Source of the DNA: Helicostylum pulchrum
Taxonomy: Eukaryota; Mucoromycota; Mucoromycetes; Mucorales; Mucoraceae
DNA length: 64,000 nucleotides
Reading direction: 5' to 3'
Assembly: GCA_025677825.1 (NCBI GenBank)
Contig: JAIXMO010000039.1
Coordinates: forward strand, 1-64,000
Shown: one piece after another, positions 47,722-59,564 of the stretch
Layout: every line of letters begins with the position of its first letter
Numbering within the stretch: position 1 is the first letter of the stretch
Translations under genes and position numbers: made by a program
Notes under the pieces: model-generated
Database searches by the model: none
Seen by the model: only the letters and a program-made list of their open reading frames with translations
What the model was told of the DNA's origin: nothing

Positions 47722-48679
47722 ATGAACACAGTACCATCTAATAATTACATTATTTTCGATAAAATTTCAAAGGGTATTGTTACAAGTTACCTATTAGGTA
47801 GTTATTAAAAAAAAAAAACTCTTTTCTTCTTAAACGAGAGGTCACTAAACGTAAATCTAGATTATGTCACAAAAGAATATGAATCTATTATCTCTTGTCC
47901 ACCGGTAAAGCATTGTGACCAATTCGATAGCTATTCAAACAATAAAAGATCTAGAAGCAATAGTAACGATTACACATACACTCGATACAAGTCAACAAGA
48001 ACACAAATAAATTCAACCTCTGGTTTACCTTCTCCACCCTTATCATCACCCGAGTCAAAACTAGGAAAATATAACCGAGCTCCCGCTGAGGTTAGACCTC
48101 CTTCTCCTCCTTTAATAAATCGTGCTATACCTCTTCGGTCTTATATCGAATCTGTAGTTCAAAAATCTCGTATCGACACCGGAACTCTATTAACTTCTCT
48201 TTCTTATGCCCGACGATTAAGGTCCAAATTATCTAATACTTCCAAAGGTAAAATCAATTACACTATCAATTTCTTATCATTATTTTTTTTTACTAAGCAT
48301 ATATATAATTAGGTATGGAATGTACACACCATAGGATCTTTATAGCAACATTAATTATCGCCTCCAAATATATCCATGACTCTGCGCTCAAAAATAAATA
48401 CTGGGTCGGTTACGCTCAGATGTTTTCTCCTTCTGAAATCAATTTAATGGAAAAGCAACTATTACAACTATTGGTAAAAGCAGTAGTACCCGATCGCGCG
48501 CGTTTTTGCATATATACTTACACCTTTTTTCTTTTAGGACTATAACTTGGAAATTAAATCGAATGATTATGATACAATCGTTGACGATATAGCTCAACTT
48601 TATCTCTTACATGATTATTCTTCTAAACAAGATGTTTTAACTTGTTCCTTTCAAATGAATCAAAACACTATTACTACTG

Positions 48680-48724
<45 letters not shown>

Positions 48725-48780
48725 ACGACACATTACTAAATCGATTAAAATCTACTTCCTCGATACTATCTAGTTTATAG
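47722..48780 (+). CDS. Pcl-type cyclin (Pho85-like CDK partner)
   Basis: Four exons: 47722-47797, 47861-48247, 48313-48473 and 48538-48780 (288 residues). The cyclin box spans about residues 125-215: SYIESVVQKSRIDTGTLLTS, YARRLRSKL, then KGMECTHHRIFIATLIIASK across intron 2, NKYWVGYAQMFSPSEINLME and LLQLLDYNLEI across intron 3. This arrangement is diagnostic of the Pcl1/2/9-type fungal cyclins that partner Pho85/CDK5-like kinases in morphogenesis and cell-cycle entry. An N-terminal Ser/Pro-rich segment with SP sites and a C-terminal poly-Thr run (encoded by an ACT repeat at about 48676-48723) flank the box. The exact partner is inferred. Confidence 0.88.
48676..48723 (+). repeat. (ACT)n coding microsatellite
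   Basis: The near-perfect ACT repeat encodes a stretch of about 16 Thr near the C-terminus of the cyclin. Length variation would stay in frame. Confidence 0.85.
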
Positions 48781-49003
48781 AATTACCCTTTATTTTATTT
48801 TTTATTTTTTTACGTATATCTTTAATATCTATTGTAACATATTTAGTTCGACACTAAAGTTGAAATAAATAACAATTATAAAAAAAAAACGCTTTTACGT
48901 CATATTGAGTTTTTACAGTAGGGTTTTTTTATTTTAATTTATATATGTGGTGATGTTATTAACTAAACTCAATTGGGATCCTGTCCCAAAGAAGAAAAAA
49001 AAG

Positions 49004-50024
49004 TTATTGATCATATAGTAAATAAGAAGGGTCTTGGGGAATAATAGAAGAGGGTAAAAATAAATTATCTAAATAATTTGTATCAAAGTATAATTCGTTA
49101 TTAAATTGAGGTATAGGCCAGTCCAAAGAACTAAACATGTTTTGATCAATGACGGACGAAGGTGTGGATATGTTATCCAAATAAACGGCGCTTGAATACT
49201 GAGATGTAAAGAAATCATCCAATAAACCGTTCTCCTTTTTGGAAGGTATCATCTCTTGAACGTCAACACCGCTATCACAATCCGAATCATCTTGCTGCTG
49301 CTGTTGCTGTTGTTGTTGCTGTTGTTGTTGTTGTTTTTGGTATTTGTATTTCTTTTCTGTCTTTCTTCTTTTTTTAGGTACGGTTGGGTTCATACGAAAG
49401 ATGGTAAACAAATGAGAGCTCTTTTCATGAGACTTGTGGGTCTCCATTAATTGTTTATGGCTGGTGATTTTATTTGTTCGATAATGACGTGAATTACCCA
49501 ATCCGTTCTTAACCAAGTTATCTATAAAGTGTTGTTCATAACCAGGTAAAATTGTCCAGAAGCATCCTTTTCCTGAAGGCGATGTAGTTGTACGGTCTAA
49601 TTTACTAAATGCTTTTTGAAGCGATAAATTATGTCTTATTGAGTTCTATACACAAAATACATGTTTAATAATTGAATTTTTTATCGCTAAACTTGTTTTT
49701 TGTTTTCTTTACCTGCCACCTGTGATCATTCATAGAATAACAAGGGTATTGTTCAGATATCCATTGATAGATTTCATGCAGTGTTAGTTTTCGGCATTCG
49801 CTCGATAAGATGGCATGTGCAATCAATGTAGCATAGGAAAATGGCGGTTTTTCATCTAATTTGACAGGCGTCCATGCGGGTTTTATATGAAAAGGGCCAG
49901 TTGGAACTTGTCTTGTACACTCTTTTAAGGTTTGTGTACTAGGTCCGTCCTTAATAAATGGGAATGAATGTATAACACTGCAACCTTTACTTGTTTGACT
50001 TGAATTATCGAATTGATTTAACAT
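49004..50024 (-). CDS. Forkhead (winged-helix) transcription factor
   Basis: Two exons: 50024-49713 and 49645-49004 (317 residues). I start at the ATG 50024 (MLNQFDNSS), about 75 nt after a TATA box. The forkhead domain (about residues 57-150) starts EKPPFSYATLIAHAI and contains the core LTLHEIYQWISEQYPCY and the recognition helix NSIRHNLSLQKAF; the intron falls right before this helix. The wing carries GKGCFWTILPGYE. C-terminal to it are an NLS-like PKKRRKTEKKYK, a poly-Gln run (about 49292-49336) and an acidic/Ser/Leu-rich tail that may activate transcription. No FHA domain is present, so it is unlike yeast Fkh1/2; target genes are unknown. Confidence 0.92.
49292..49336 (-). repeat. CAG/CAA repeat encoding poly-Gln
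   Basis: About 15 Gln codons, mixed CAA and CAG, lie within the forkhead gene between the NLS-like motif and the acidic region. Confidence 0.85.
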
Positions 50025-51530
50025 TTTTTTTGGGGGGTGGAGGGATATAAGTGAAGAAAAATACGTTTTTAAAAAAAAATAGAAGACCAAGACCCTTTAT
50101 ATATACCCTTTTTTTTTATAATGTGTCCAAGTAGTGTTACACACATGGACCTACATCATTCTTCGCTTTTCAGAAACCCTTTTTTTATATATATCGGGTA
50201 CATTTGTTCCGTGTAAAAACTACATATCATGATAAAACTCTAAAAAAAAGGGGGAGATGTTTCTTATTATTCAGTAGACTTTTTTTTTTTTTTTACTGTT
50301 GTATACATATACAAACGGATATACATATTTTTTGGCAATACATATTGTATGTTTTGGCACTATACCCTTTTTTATCACTTCCATCACCGACATAAACAAT
50401 ATTCCCTTTTTTTACAACTGCATAATTTCGATTCCGTGATGCCATACAGTCGTTTGTGGTGGTACCATATTGACACGCATTTTGAATGATGTATGTATGT
50501 AATGTCTGTGTGTTTGTACAACCTATATGTTCTATTATTACTTGTATTTTTTTTTTAACAGCACTATTTCATTGTATGTTTAAACATGTAAAAAAAAAAA
50601 AAAAAGTTAACGTGTGTGTGTGTTCCGGAACCGAAAAAAAAAATCTCCTACTTAAAAAGAACTATTTTTTTTTTTTGTCTTGGTATTATACAGTGCATCC
50701 AATTTTTTTTTTTCAATTGGGCCTATGTTCCATTTTTGCTTTGATATAAAGATGAGTTGGGGAGGGTGTCAGATAAATCTGTCACTACTTTTGGGGGATG
50801 GTGTCATCGTACGTTTTTTTTTCCAAATAAAGGTAATGACTTATTTTAGGGAAAATACTTTTCGCATACTTTTTTATTTTTACAAATAATCAACTGTCAT
50901 TTTTTTGAGAAGGAATACATAGAAAACAATCGAAGAAAGGTTTCCGTTTAACGATTAGGCTAAACTATTAATAGTTTGTTTTTTTCGATAGTGTATAAAA
51001 CTGTTTAAAATATACAAAAAGACGATTAAGAAATTTTTTTAGATTTTTTTTACAAAACCAATGTGTTTTTTTTAGACTTTGAAAATCTCGTGTGTAAAAC
51101 AAACTAATCTGAAGAATACGGCGTTGTTTATTTATTTTTTGACAGCATGGTAGTACGACTGTAAACAATATCATACTTGTTTTATTTGTTAGTTATATCT
51201 TGTTTCTGACCGGGAAATGTTATACTGAGAAAAACTACATATTTTCAAAATAGTTACTAATATTTAACAATTAGATAGTTTGAAGAAAACTGGTCTATTA
51301 GAGGGGATCGATTTAATTTTTAAATATAAAACTGCAGTGATACCACATTTTAACATTTGCTTTTTTTTATTATATTATTTCCAAGATTAACCACTACACA
51401 TTCTAATAAATATATTTTTTCGGTTGATTTTATTATTTCATTTGGGAGTGATTTGTGTGTATATTTTTTTTAAAGATAGATTACAAATATTTATAAAGAG
51501 AGAGAAAAGAAAGAGTTTATATATATGAAT
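50025..51530. other. Intergenic (1.5 kb), no gene seen
   Basis: The forkhead promoter with its TATA box lies at the left end. The rest is AT-rich DNA with T and A runs and short GT repeats. The many short frames encode Phe/Tyr-rich noise. No RNA gene was recognised. Confidence 0.5.
50096..50103 (-). promoter_or_regulatory. TATA box of the forkhead gene
   Basis: TATATAAA on the minus strand lies 72-79 nt upstream of the ATG at 50024. Confidence 0.5.
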
Positions 51531-52692
51531 TTAATCGGATAAAGTAGGAGTGGTGGCAACGACAATCTCAGCTTGTTGTTGTTGAGGTTGAGGTTGTTGT
51601 TGTTGTTGAGGTCGTTGTTGTTGGTTGGCTGGTGAGTTAACGTTAAGTAATAAAGTATCAGAATCAAGCATGACTCTGTTACCGGAACGAGCAATAACAG
51701 CAGCAATTTCACGAGCAGCTTCAATTCTCTTTAATTCCAAGAAACCAGGCTTATTCTCAATAGCTTCACCAATTAAAGTAGCAGATTGAGCCTCACCTTG
51801 AGCGCGAACAATAATAGATTGCTTTTCTTGACGAGCTTTATCGACGACAAATGCAGCACGTTGAGCATCTTGTTGAGAAATTTGCTTGGCTTCAACAGCG
51901 GCTTCGAAAACAGGTGAAAATCCAACATGAGTAATAGAAACATCATCTAAAATAATATTGAAACGTAAAGCACGACGAACCAAGTTATCACGGACAAGAC
52001 GAGAAACACGTTCACGCTGTGTAATCAATTGAGAGGCAGTGAATTGAGCAACAACTGACTTCAAAACTTCGTTGACAATAGAAGGTAAAATACGTTCATC
52101 ATAATCTTGACCGAGAGTACGGTAAACTGTAGCAAGCTCATCGGTACGAGGCTTTGAAAGTACACGACAAGTAATGTTAACCATTTGCAAATCTAGTTAT
52201 AAATTATTATTTTTTAGTTTCCCTCGATATATATAAAATAAAACTTGCATATAAAGCACCCATATGCATATATGTGTATATTCTTCTTTTTAAAATAAAA
52301 TAAAAAGCATTCTAGTTACCTTTAGTACCGGTCAAAGAAGCAACATTACGAGGCTTTGCACGAACATCATAGATAATGGGTGTCTCGAACCAGGGGATCA
52401 TGAAATGAGTACCTTCGTTATATACAGTGTCTTGGACACCAAAAAGACGAGTATACTTGATAGCTCTGTGACCACCATCAACTATTCAAATAAGACATGT
52501 AAGTTTCCTAAAAACTGTCAAAAATAAAAAAAAAGTTGTCATTAACTTACCGTTGAAAAGAGCTGCGTTGAAACCGTAACCCAAAGCACCTAAAACAGTA
52601 ATGGCACCAGCGGCGGCACCAATACCTTTACCGGATCCTTGAGGGAAAATACCTCCTAATCTTTGTGCTGCTTGTTTAGCTTGTTGAGCCAT
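51531..52692 (-). CDS. PHB2: Prohibitin-2
   Basis: PHB2 forms ring complexes with PHB1 in the mitochondrial inner membrane that chaperone membrane proteins and control the m-AAA protease. Three exons: 52692-52551, 52481-52320 and 52192-51531 (321 residues). The N-terminus is hydrophobic ([20 protein letters not shown]) and acts as anchor. The SPFH/PHB domain follows with [58 protein letters not shown] and [21 protein letters not shown] coiled coil and a Gln-rich tail, longer than in yeast, end the protein. Length and motifs identify PHB2 rather than PHB1. Confidence 0.96.
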
Positions 52693-52893
52693 TGTTTTAG
52701 AAAAAGAAGTAAGGAAAATAAAAAAATAAAAATGAGAATTTTACGTGGCCCTGCTTATTCCCCAGAAGACAACGTCCCCTTGACGTTGAGATAACCCAAT
52801 CATAAGCGTCTACTGTCTTTTAAATTATTTGGCCATCTTTCCCGCTCGCCAAACTTGTTATGCGATTTATATTTTTTTCTTTGTACAATAATC

Positions 52894-53935
52894 ATGGATC
52901 TCAATTTTTTTAGTAATTTACAAGGCTCGCTTGAACAAGCATCTAACAGAAGAGACGTAAGCTAAACGAGATATATATATGTGTGTGGTTATAATTGATG
53001 ACAAAAAATTTCAAAAGGAAATTCGTAATACTGTCAAAGAACTTGATAGAGCATGCAGAAAACAAAACGCGACAATAAATCAAATTCACGCTAATCCTAC
53101 TGGACCTGGTAAGAATAATAAAAAAAAAGGAGTAGTTGAATCGAGACGGTAACCTTTTTTTCTTTTCTCTCTTTTTAGTTCCTAAAATTGAATTTGAAGA
53201 GATTAAACAAACATTGCATTCGCTTGCTACATTGATTCCTAATAACGAGTTTTACAAGTATAACGATTTATGGTCAAGATCAACACAACAAGCAGTATTT
53301 TTAATTATCTTTGAGTCCTACTTACAAAAGGGAGAAATCATTAACATTATACCTGTTGTTGAAGAAACTCTCGGCGGTAAGAATGAGAGAGAGAAAGAAC
53401 TTAATACATCAGCACTACTAATATACTATTCTATCAGTTAAAGTGGATATTCAAAACAATTTAAATGAGTTTCACATTCAATTGGAAGATATTTTACACG
53501 CTTATATTTCTCTTGTTAGCGAATTGGTAAAGACTGGGATCAATTGGTACTGCATAATATGTCATTGTTGTTAATGTTTTTTTTAAAAAAAAATGCAGTC
53601 CAGATTATCTGTAAATTCAGTTACTGTAGGAGATTATGAACGACCTTTAATCATTTCTAAACATGTCAAAGATCTTAGTGCCGGTTTCCAAATTTTAAAC
53701 TTGAAAAATGACATGTTACGTAAAAGGTGAGTTAAAACTTGTAAAAAATAAATTTAAAAATTTGATTTTTAATCGCTATAATAGATTTGATGGTATCAAG
53801 TATGATGTCAAAAAGATTGAAGAAGTAGTGTATGATATTACTTTGCGTGGGTTACATCAAACGAGTAAGAAACGTACTTTGGGTGAAGGTGAAGCAGAGT
53901 CAAATGATGACTTTAAAATGAAAAAGACTGAATAA
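52894..53935 (+). CDS. TSN: Translin
   Basis: Translin is an RNA/ssDNA-binding protein that forms ring octamers, with Trax as the C3PO ribonuclease. Six exons: 52894-52956, 53018-53108, 53179-53376, 53438-53526, 53599-53726 and 53785-53935 (239 residues; human 228). Conserved parts include the short N-terminal helix (MDLNFFSNLQGSLEQ), YNDLWSRSTQQAVFLIIFESY, SVTVGDYERPLIISKHVKDL and the family-defining GFQILNLKNDMLRKRFDGIKYD with VKKIEEVVYDITLRGL. A Lys/Glu-rich tail extends the C-terminus. It starts about 200 bp from PHB2 in divergent orientation, so the two share a short promoter region. Trax is not in this window. Confidence 0.95.
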
Positions 53936-56086
53936 AAATTATATTTGCTGCCAAGTATTTCTTTAGCCGACATTTGCCTTTTGATATTTTTGGACTTTAG
54001 CCCAAATTTGAATTATGTTCCAATTGGAGTTAGCTTACATAAAAAAAAATAGAGTACTTGTTTAATGAAATGCTTCTTTTTTTGCAACAGCGTAACATAA
54101 TCTTGCTAAAAAGTGAAACATTTAATTGAGTATATGTGTCTTGCTATACTGTAAAGCCCGTTACTAATACTTGTTTAAATTCATTGAGTCAAGCGTTATT
54201 TGGTCACACCAGTGGGCTTATTTCTTTCTAAAACCATCTCTTGCTAGGATATGACAAATAAACCGCATGGCATGAAATGGTGACAGTTTACAAGTACCTT
54301 GAAAGTTCAAAGAAAAAAAGTCCGGATAGCAATTCTGCCATTTAAATATTTTAGACGATCATATTTTAGGGACACTCATATTTTTGCTTGAACCTGGCTT
54401 TACAATTTAAAACACTAGTAGTAGGGCTTTCAATAAACTATTATTTTTTTAAATGCAAGTTATCATGACGATAAAACCTCGGAATAAAAATTAAAAAGTA
54501 GATAATCCCACATGGCAAAGTTTTTTACCAATGTAGTGTTTATCTTACACTAATTACCCCTTTTCTTCCAAAAAAGTTAAAAGCTTGGCTTCTTGAGAAT
54601 TTACTCATTGGGCGGTCATTGGAAAAAAAAAAAGGAACATTTATACATGGGTGAGATATTTTTTTCTACCGATCAAAAATATCTGGTAACACTTCTAATT
54701 TAAATTAATTATTGCAGACTTCTTGATGTTCCTTTCTGTATCATTTCTATTGACTATATTTTATTTATTTTCGACAAGTCAAACAATATTAAAAAACGTT
54801 ATCGTACTACGATATTTGTAAAACTATTTACTTATTTTTAAACCAAGTATGTCAGTACGCACATACACAAAAAGAAAAATGTTTGACAATTCACCTTCTT
54901 TTTTCAAAAAATACCTTTGATACCTCCGACAACGTTTAAAAAAAAGTTATTTTGTACGTTTTACTTTTTTAAACGAATTCATGTATTAAATAAACAAAAA
55001 ACATCGTACGTTGTTTTATTAACATGAATATACATATTTTTTACTAACATATTTGGATCGAAAAATTGCTCAATTAAATGTTTCCTAGTTTTTTTATCTA
55101 CCCTCTCTTTATCAAATTTGCTGAAATAGAAAATATTCAATTTTAGGTTTTTATAAAACAACGTGAGCGCTTATGGTAATATATCGTATCTACCACAACC
55201 ACTTACCCTTTTTTGCTTTCGAAAGAGCCACCCTTATTCTTTATTTAGTATATTTATTAATTAGTACACCCTAACACCTAAAATGAAGTAACTATGAGTG
55301 TTGTGTCTATCGGCTGTATTCCCTTCTTAGTAATTATGCGCTCGTAACTTTCAAATGTCGATGCAAGGACTTGAAAGGAAATTTCGTTGATAAGAAGAGC
55401 TGGAAAGAATAGCATTGAGAGGTACAACAGAGTGAGACTCATCGATTCAGCAAGAAAAAAAAACTCTAGCTGCCTATAATCTTTTCTTAATTGACTTCGT
55501 TACTGAAAACCATAAAAAAAACATTTATGTTTGATTTGCGCTCCCCTATTTCGCAGAAATCCCGTTTACCGTAACAAACAAATACAAATATAATGAGTAA
55601 GCGAAATAAAAAAAAGAAGCGAAATAATGAGGGAGGGTTTACAAGGTTACAAGAGTTGATTTATATAAAAATAAAATATAAACATAAAAAATAAAATAAA
55701 AAAAAAAGTAACTAGTGAATAAAACCAGTATACATGTATATGCGTTTATTACAAAAAGATCCTGAATCTTTCGTTTTAGGTTCCATCGTATAGTTATATA
55801 TAGATTTTTAATAACATTTTGTGTTGGAGATACCAAACTTTTAGAAAAAAAAACACGATCATTTTTTTTTGAAAATTGCTGGAAAAAAATGAATTCCCCC
55901 AATTGGCGTTTGCGGTCACTGTAAAAGGTAATTTTTTTTTCTCCAGTTTAATTACAGCAAATCTCTCTTTTAAAGAACAATAAAAAAAAAAGTTTAATAT
56001 CTTCTTTTTCTTGTATATCTTTTTTTTTTTCCTTTTTTCAACTCTTTTTTTCTGCACTCTTATACTGCAAAAAAGAGGTGTAAAAA
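53936..56086. other. Intergenic (2.1 kb), no gene seen
   Basis: Very AT-rich. Short open frames on the minus strand (54979-55161, 55639-56111) are Phe/Lys-rich and start in homopolymers. Neither tRNA/rRNA features nor recognisable coding relics were seen. The right end is the T-rich leader of the MHYT gene. Confidence 0.5.
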
Positions 56087-59000
56087 ATGGAGTACGCAGC
56101 AGAAGCGGCACAACAAAATTATGATGGAGGAATTATATTTGTCAGTTATCTTATATCAGTTATTGGAGCACAAACAACACTCGAACTATTAAATAGAAGA
56201 ACACATATTACTGGCTTATACAATTGGTAATAATCGAAAATCTCAATTTTTCAGCCTCGAAACTTATATCCTACTATATAGGTTTTTACTAGCTGCTGCT
56301 GCCTTTGTTATGGGTGCTGTCAGTATATGGTCGATGCATTTTATAGGAAATAATAGTTTGACATTAACAGTACACGATAGCACCTATCAATTATCCTATA
56401 GCGCTGGATACACTTTTGCAAGTTTAGTTGTTGTAATAGCCTGTATGTTTTTAGCTTTTATTTTTGTCGGTATTACAGAAGATGCCAAAATAACTAGAAT
56501 CGCTCCAAGTGGAATCCTAGCTGGGGTAATTTATTTTTTTAAAAAGTTGATTATCAAAAAATAATTATCCATCTCTTATCTCTCTTTTTTTTATATATAA
56601 TTGCAATCAGTTGGGTGTTGTATGTATGCATTATATGGGTAAACTATTTAACGATTTCAACTAGTACAAGAAAAAAATTATTAAATATACGATTCAATTT
56701 GATAGGTCAATTTGCGATAGATTATTTTGTACTAGTATACCTGACTCCGTATATTGTTGGCGCGGCTATCATTGCTATGTCCGCTGTAACTGCAGCTTTG
56801 TATATATTTTTCAAATTACGTGAAAGGTGGATGAATGTTTGGTATAAACGATTAGGGTGTGCTATGTTGATGGCTTTAGCTGTCTGTGGTAATAATTATT
56901 TATACGTATATAAAAAAGATACAATACTAAATTCACATGACAGGCATGCATTACACAGCTCTTATAGGTACCGTCTTTTATAGACCCAATTACTCGGGTA
57001 CACCACCTATTCCTAAACTTCAAACACCAGCTTTAATCGGTATTATCTCTGGTATCATTGTTTCCGCTTGTATCGGGTTACTATATATCAGTATCAAAAC
57101 TGGTATGCGTGATTTACCTCTTTATTCCAAAAACACAAACAAGCGACTTATCCTGGACGCTGCTATATTTGATCCCCTCGGTCGAATCCTCGTAAAAATT
57201 GACGGTACCTTACCAATGACCGAAATAGCGCATAATTTGGAATTAAATGTAAAACTGTCATTTAAATATATTTATATACATTTTATTAATTTTCTAAAAA
57301 AAAAAAATAGGAAACGAAACAAGAATTCTGTACCAGCCATCCTCTCTTTATTCGTTTATTCGAAGCTTCTATCGCTAAAGCCTCACTTCGATTCAAGGGA
57401 GATAAAAGACCTTCGGGTATTTCCAGTACTTCCTCTGTTGAAGCCTATGATGCCATTGAAAGACAATTCTTAAACTCTGCTCATGATTTAAGAGAGGAAC
57501 TTCACTTTGATAACTTTGGTGATATTGGTATCCTTAGTGATATCGTGGTTACTACAGATACTATCTCTAAGGCCAATATGTTTGTCAAGAGCTCTCAATT
57601 ATTTAGAAATTCTTCTAGTAACTCTGCTTGGTCTTATAATAATAAAAATAACGAACATTCGTTAACCAACGCCGATGCTACTTCTCAGCAACTACAACAA
57701 TCTCGATCAAATCAACAACAATCAGACGAAGACGAAGAAAGTACCTATGTTGATAAGAAAAATAAATCTCGCATAGTTAAAGAAAATAAAAAGAAGGCAC
57801 GCAAGTCCAAATCTTCTTGGAGCGTCAAGAAATCATTTGCTGACGATGAAGAAATTACCATTGAAAGCCATGGAAAACGTTCTTCCGGTGGTACTACAGT
57901 TGTAGTCAATGGTCATCGTTCATCTTCTGAAGAAACTCAACGTGAAGATTCAAAGTCCATAAACGATCGTTTATCTGTTGAAGACTCAGATGGTGAAGAT
58001 AAACATATCTTTATGGTCAAGAAGTTGGTAGATGAACGTGATGTTTCTCGTTTGCTTTCTCAAGGTTATCGTTTCGCTGAACCTGTTTTTATTGCAAAGA
58101 CAATGGCTGCCAAGCTACGTATTCCTACAGATTGGATGCGCCAACATTTTATCGATATGCAACAAATGGCTGATTCTATCTGTGCCTTAACTCAACATGA
58201 CTGGCTACCTTCTACTGTTGAACCTGCACCGAACCCAACTGAATTCAAAGCGACTACGAAAGGATCTGTTTATATGGGTGCTTTTGTTTTGATCGATGAA
58301 ACACACGAACTTACCAATATGCAAATTGTTGTAGATAAAACAAAACGATTTACATTCCCTAAAGAACAATTGATATTCGACCATCAAGTAGAATCTATGG
58401 TCCAATTAGATCAAAAAGAAATCGACTTTGTAAGCAACTTGCAAGGTTGTTCTTTATTTGATTTTGCTTCTCTTTCACAAACATTTACACTTGAACAAAC
58501 AAAGAATGATATTGCCTTACCTAGCTTTCAATTTATTGTTTGCTTAGAAAATGCTGCGAAGAAATTATTAGATTCTACATCGTATAGTAAAGCATTATAT
58601 CAAAAGTCCAAGTTACATACAACTGTACTTGATTTGCCTCCATTCGCATTGACTACTGGACCTTGTCAATTGATTGTTTTCAAATCACTTGTCAATACCC
58701 AAGGTGCTCTGGTAGCTGTCAACCACACATTCTCCGAGCCAATGAAATGTATGCCTCTCAAATTGTACAAGTGCCTCTCTGGATTCATTACTGATGAAGC
58801 AGCACGTATCTACCAAGCTTGTTTAAAGACACAACTTTTACCAACCTATTTAGCACAACAGCAAATATATAGACAACAAGCTAGTACATTAGACCAAAAA
58901 AGATTATATAGCAGTAGTGGTGAAGAAGATATTCCTATGGGACCTCTCTTTGCAGACCCTAAAAGGGAATCATTTCAAAGCGGAGCTAGTTCACCTATAA

Positions 59001-59245
59001 ACACAATTGCCGTTGATCCTTTCTCATTACCACCTCCACCTAGAGCTAAACGTCAACGATTTAAATTAGCTCATAACATCTTGGGTAACTCTAATTCAGA
59101 TAACTTGACACCTTTGCATGATTATCAACCTAAGTCTTCAATTAAAAGTCTTTCAGATTCTCCGTTAACTATTTTGGCAACTCAAGATAGATATTGGTGG
59201 ATCAATACCATTGTTGAAGAAACTATTCATAGTAGCATGGATTAA
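56087..59245 (+). CDS. MHYT-domain integral membrane sensor-like protein
   Basis: The MHYT domain is a seven-helix membrane module, first described in bacterial signalling proteins, that is proposed to bind a metal and sense diatomic gases. Six exons: 56087-56226, 56282-56525, 56611-56638 (28 nt), 56706-56888, 56944-57248 and 57311-59245 (944 residues). The three diagnostic motifs are all present: SIWSMHFIG, VCMHYMG (built from the 28-nt exon) and GMHYTALIG. The helices end near residue 260. A long cytosolic part follows, with LILDAAIFDPLGRILVK, a Ser/Gln- and Lys-rich disordered region and then a folded-looking region (KKLVDERDVSRLLSQGYRFA ...). I cannot assign an enzymatic domain to it, so the signalling output is unknown. 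Confidence 0.85.
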
Positions 59246-59564
59246 AATACTAAATGTATATATACATAATATTCATACCCCCATACACCCCAACTCTTTC
59301 TTATATTTATTACGCTATTAGACACTTGAGCACATTTTTTTTTACATATAATTTCTAATAAAAAGATTTTCGATTCTTCCTTTTCGAAGTTCCAAATATT
59401 CCATCCTAATTTTTTCCTAATTTTTTCCCCCGTGTTACCGATATCGGCACCGGCTACTTTTTCGATTAAGGAAACTGAAAACTGTCAAAAACAATAGGCG
59501 GTTAAAATTTAGTAAAAAACATCAGATGGCACAGAAATTTCGTGATTTTTTAGAAACAAGTGTT
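59246..59564. other. Spacer between convergent MHYT and NUP85-like genes
   Basis: About 320 nt with polyadenylation-type A/T-rich 3' flanks of both genes and the short palindrome ACCGATATCGGC at 59437-59448. No gene. Confidence 0.5.

Noticed and set aside
54979..56111. Minus-strand short frames upstream of the MHYT gene
   Set aside because: Phe/Lys/Tyr-rich peptides from homopolymers, with no motif and no splice structure.
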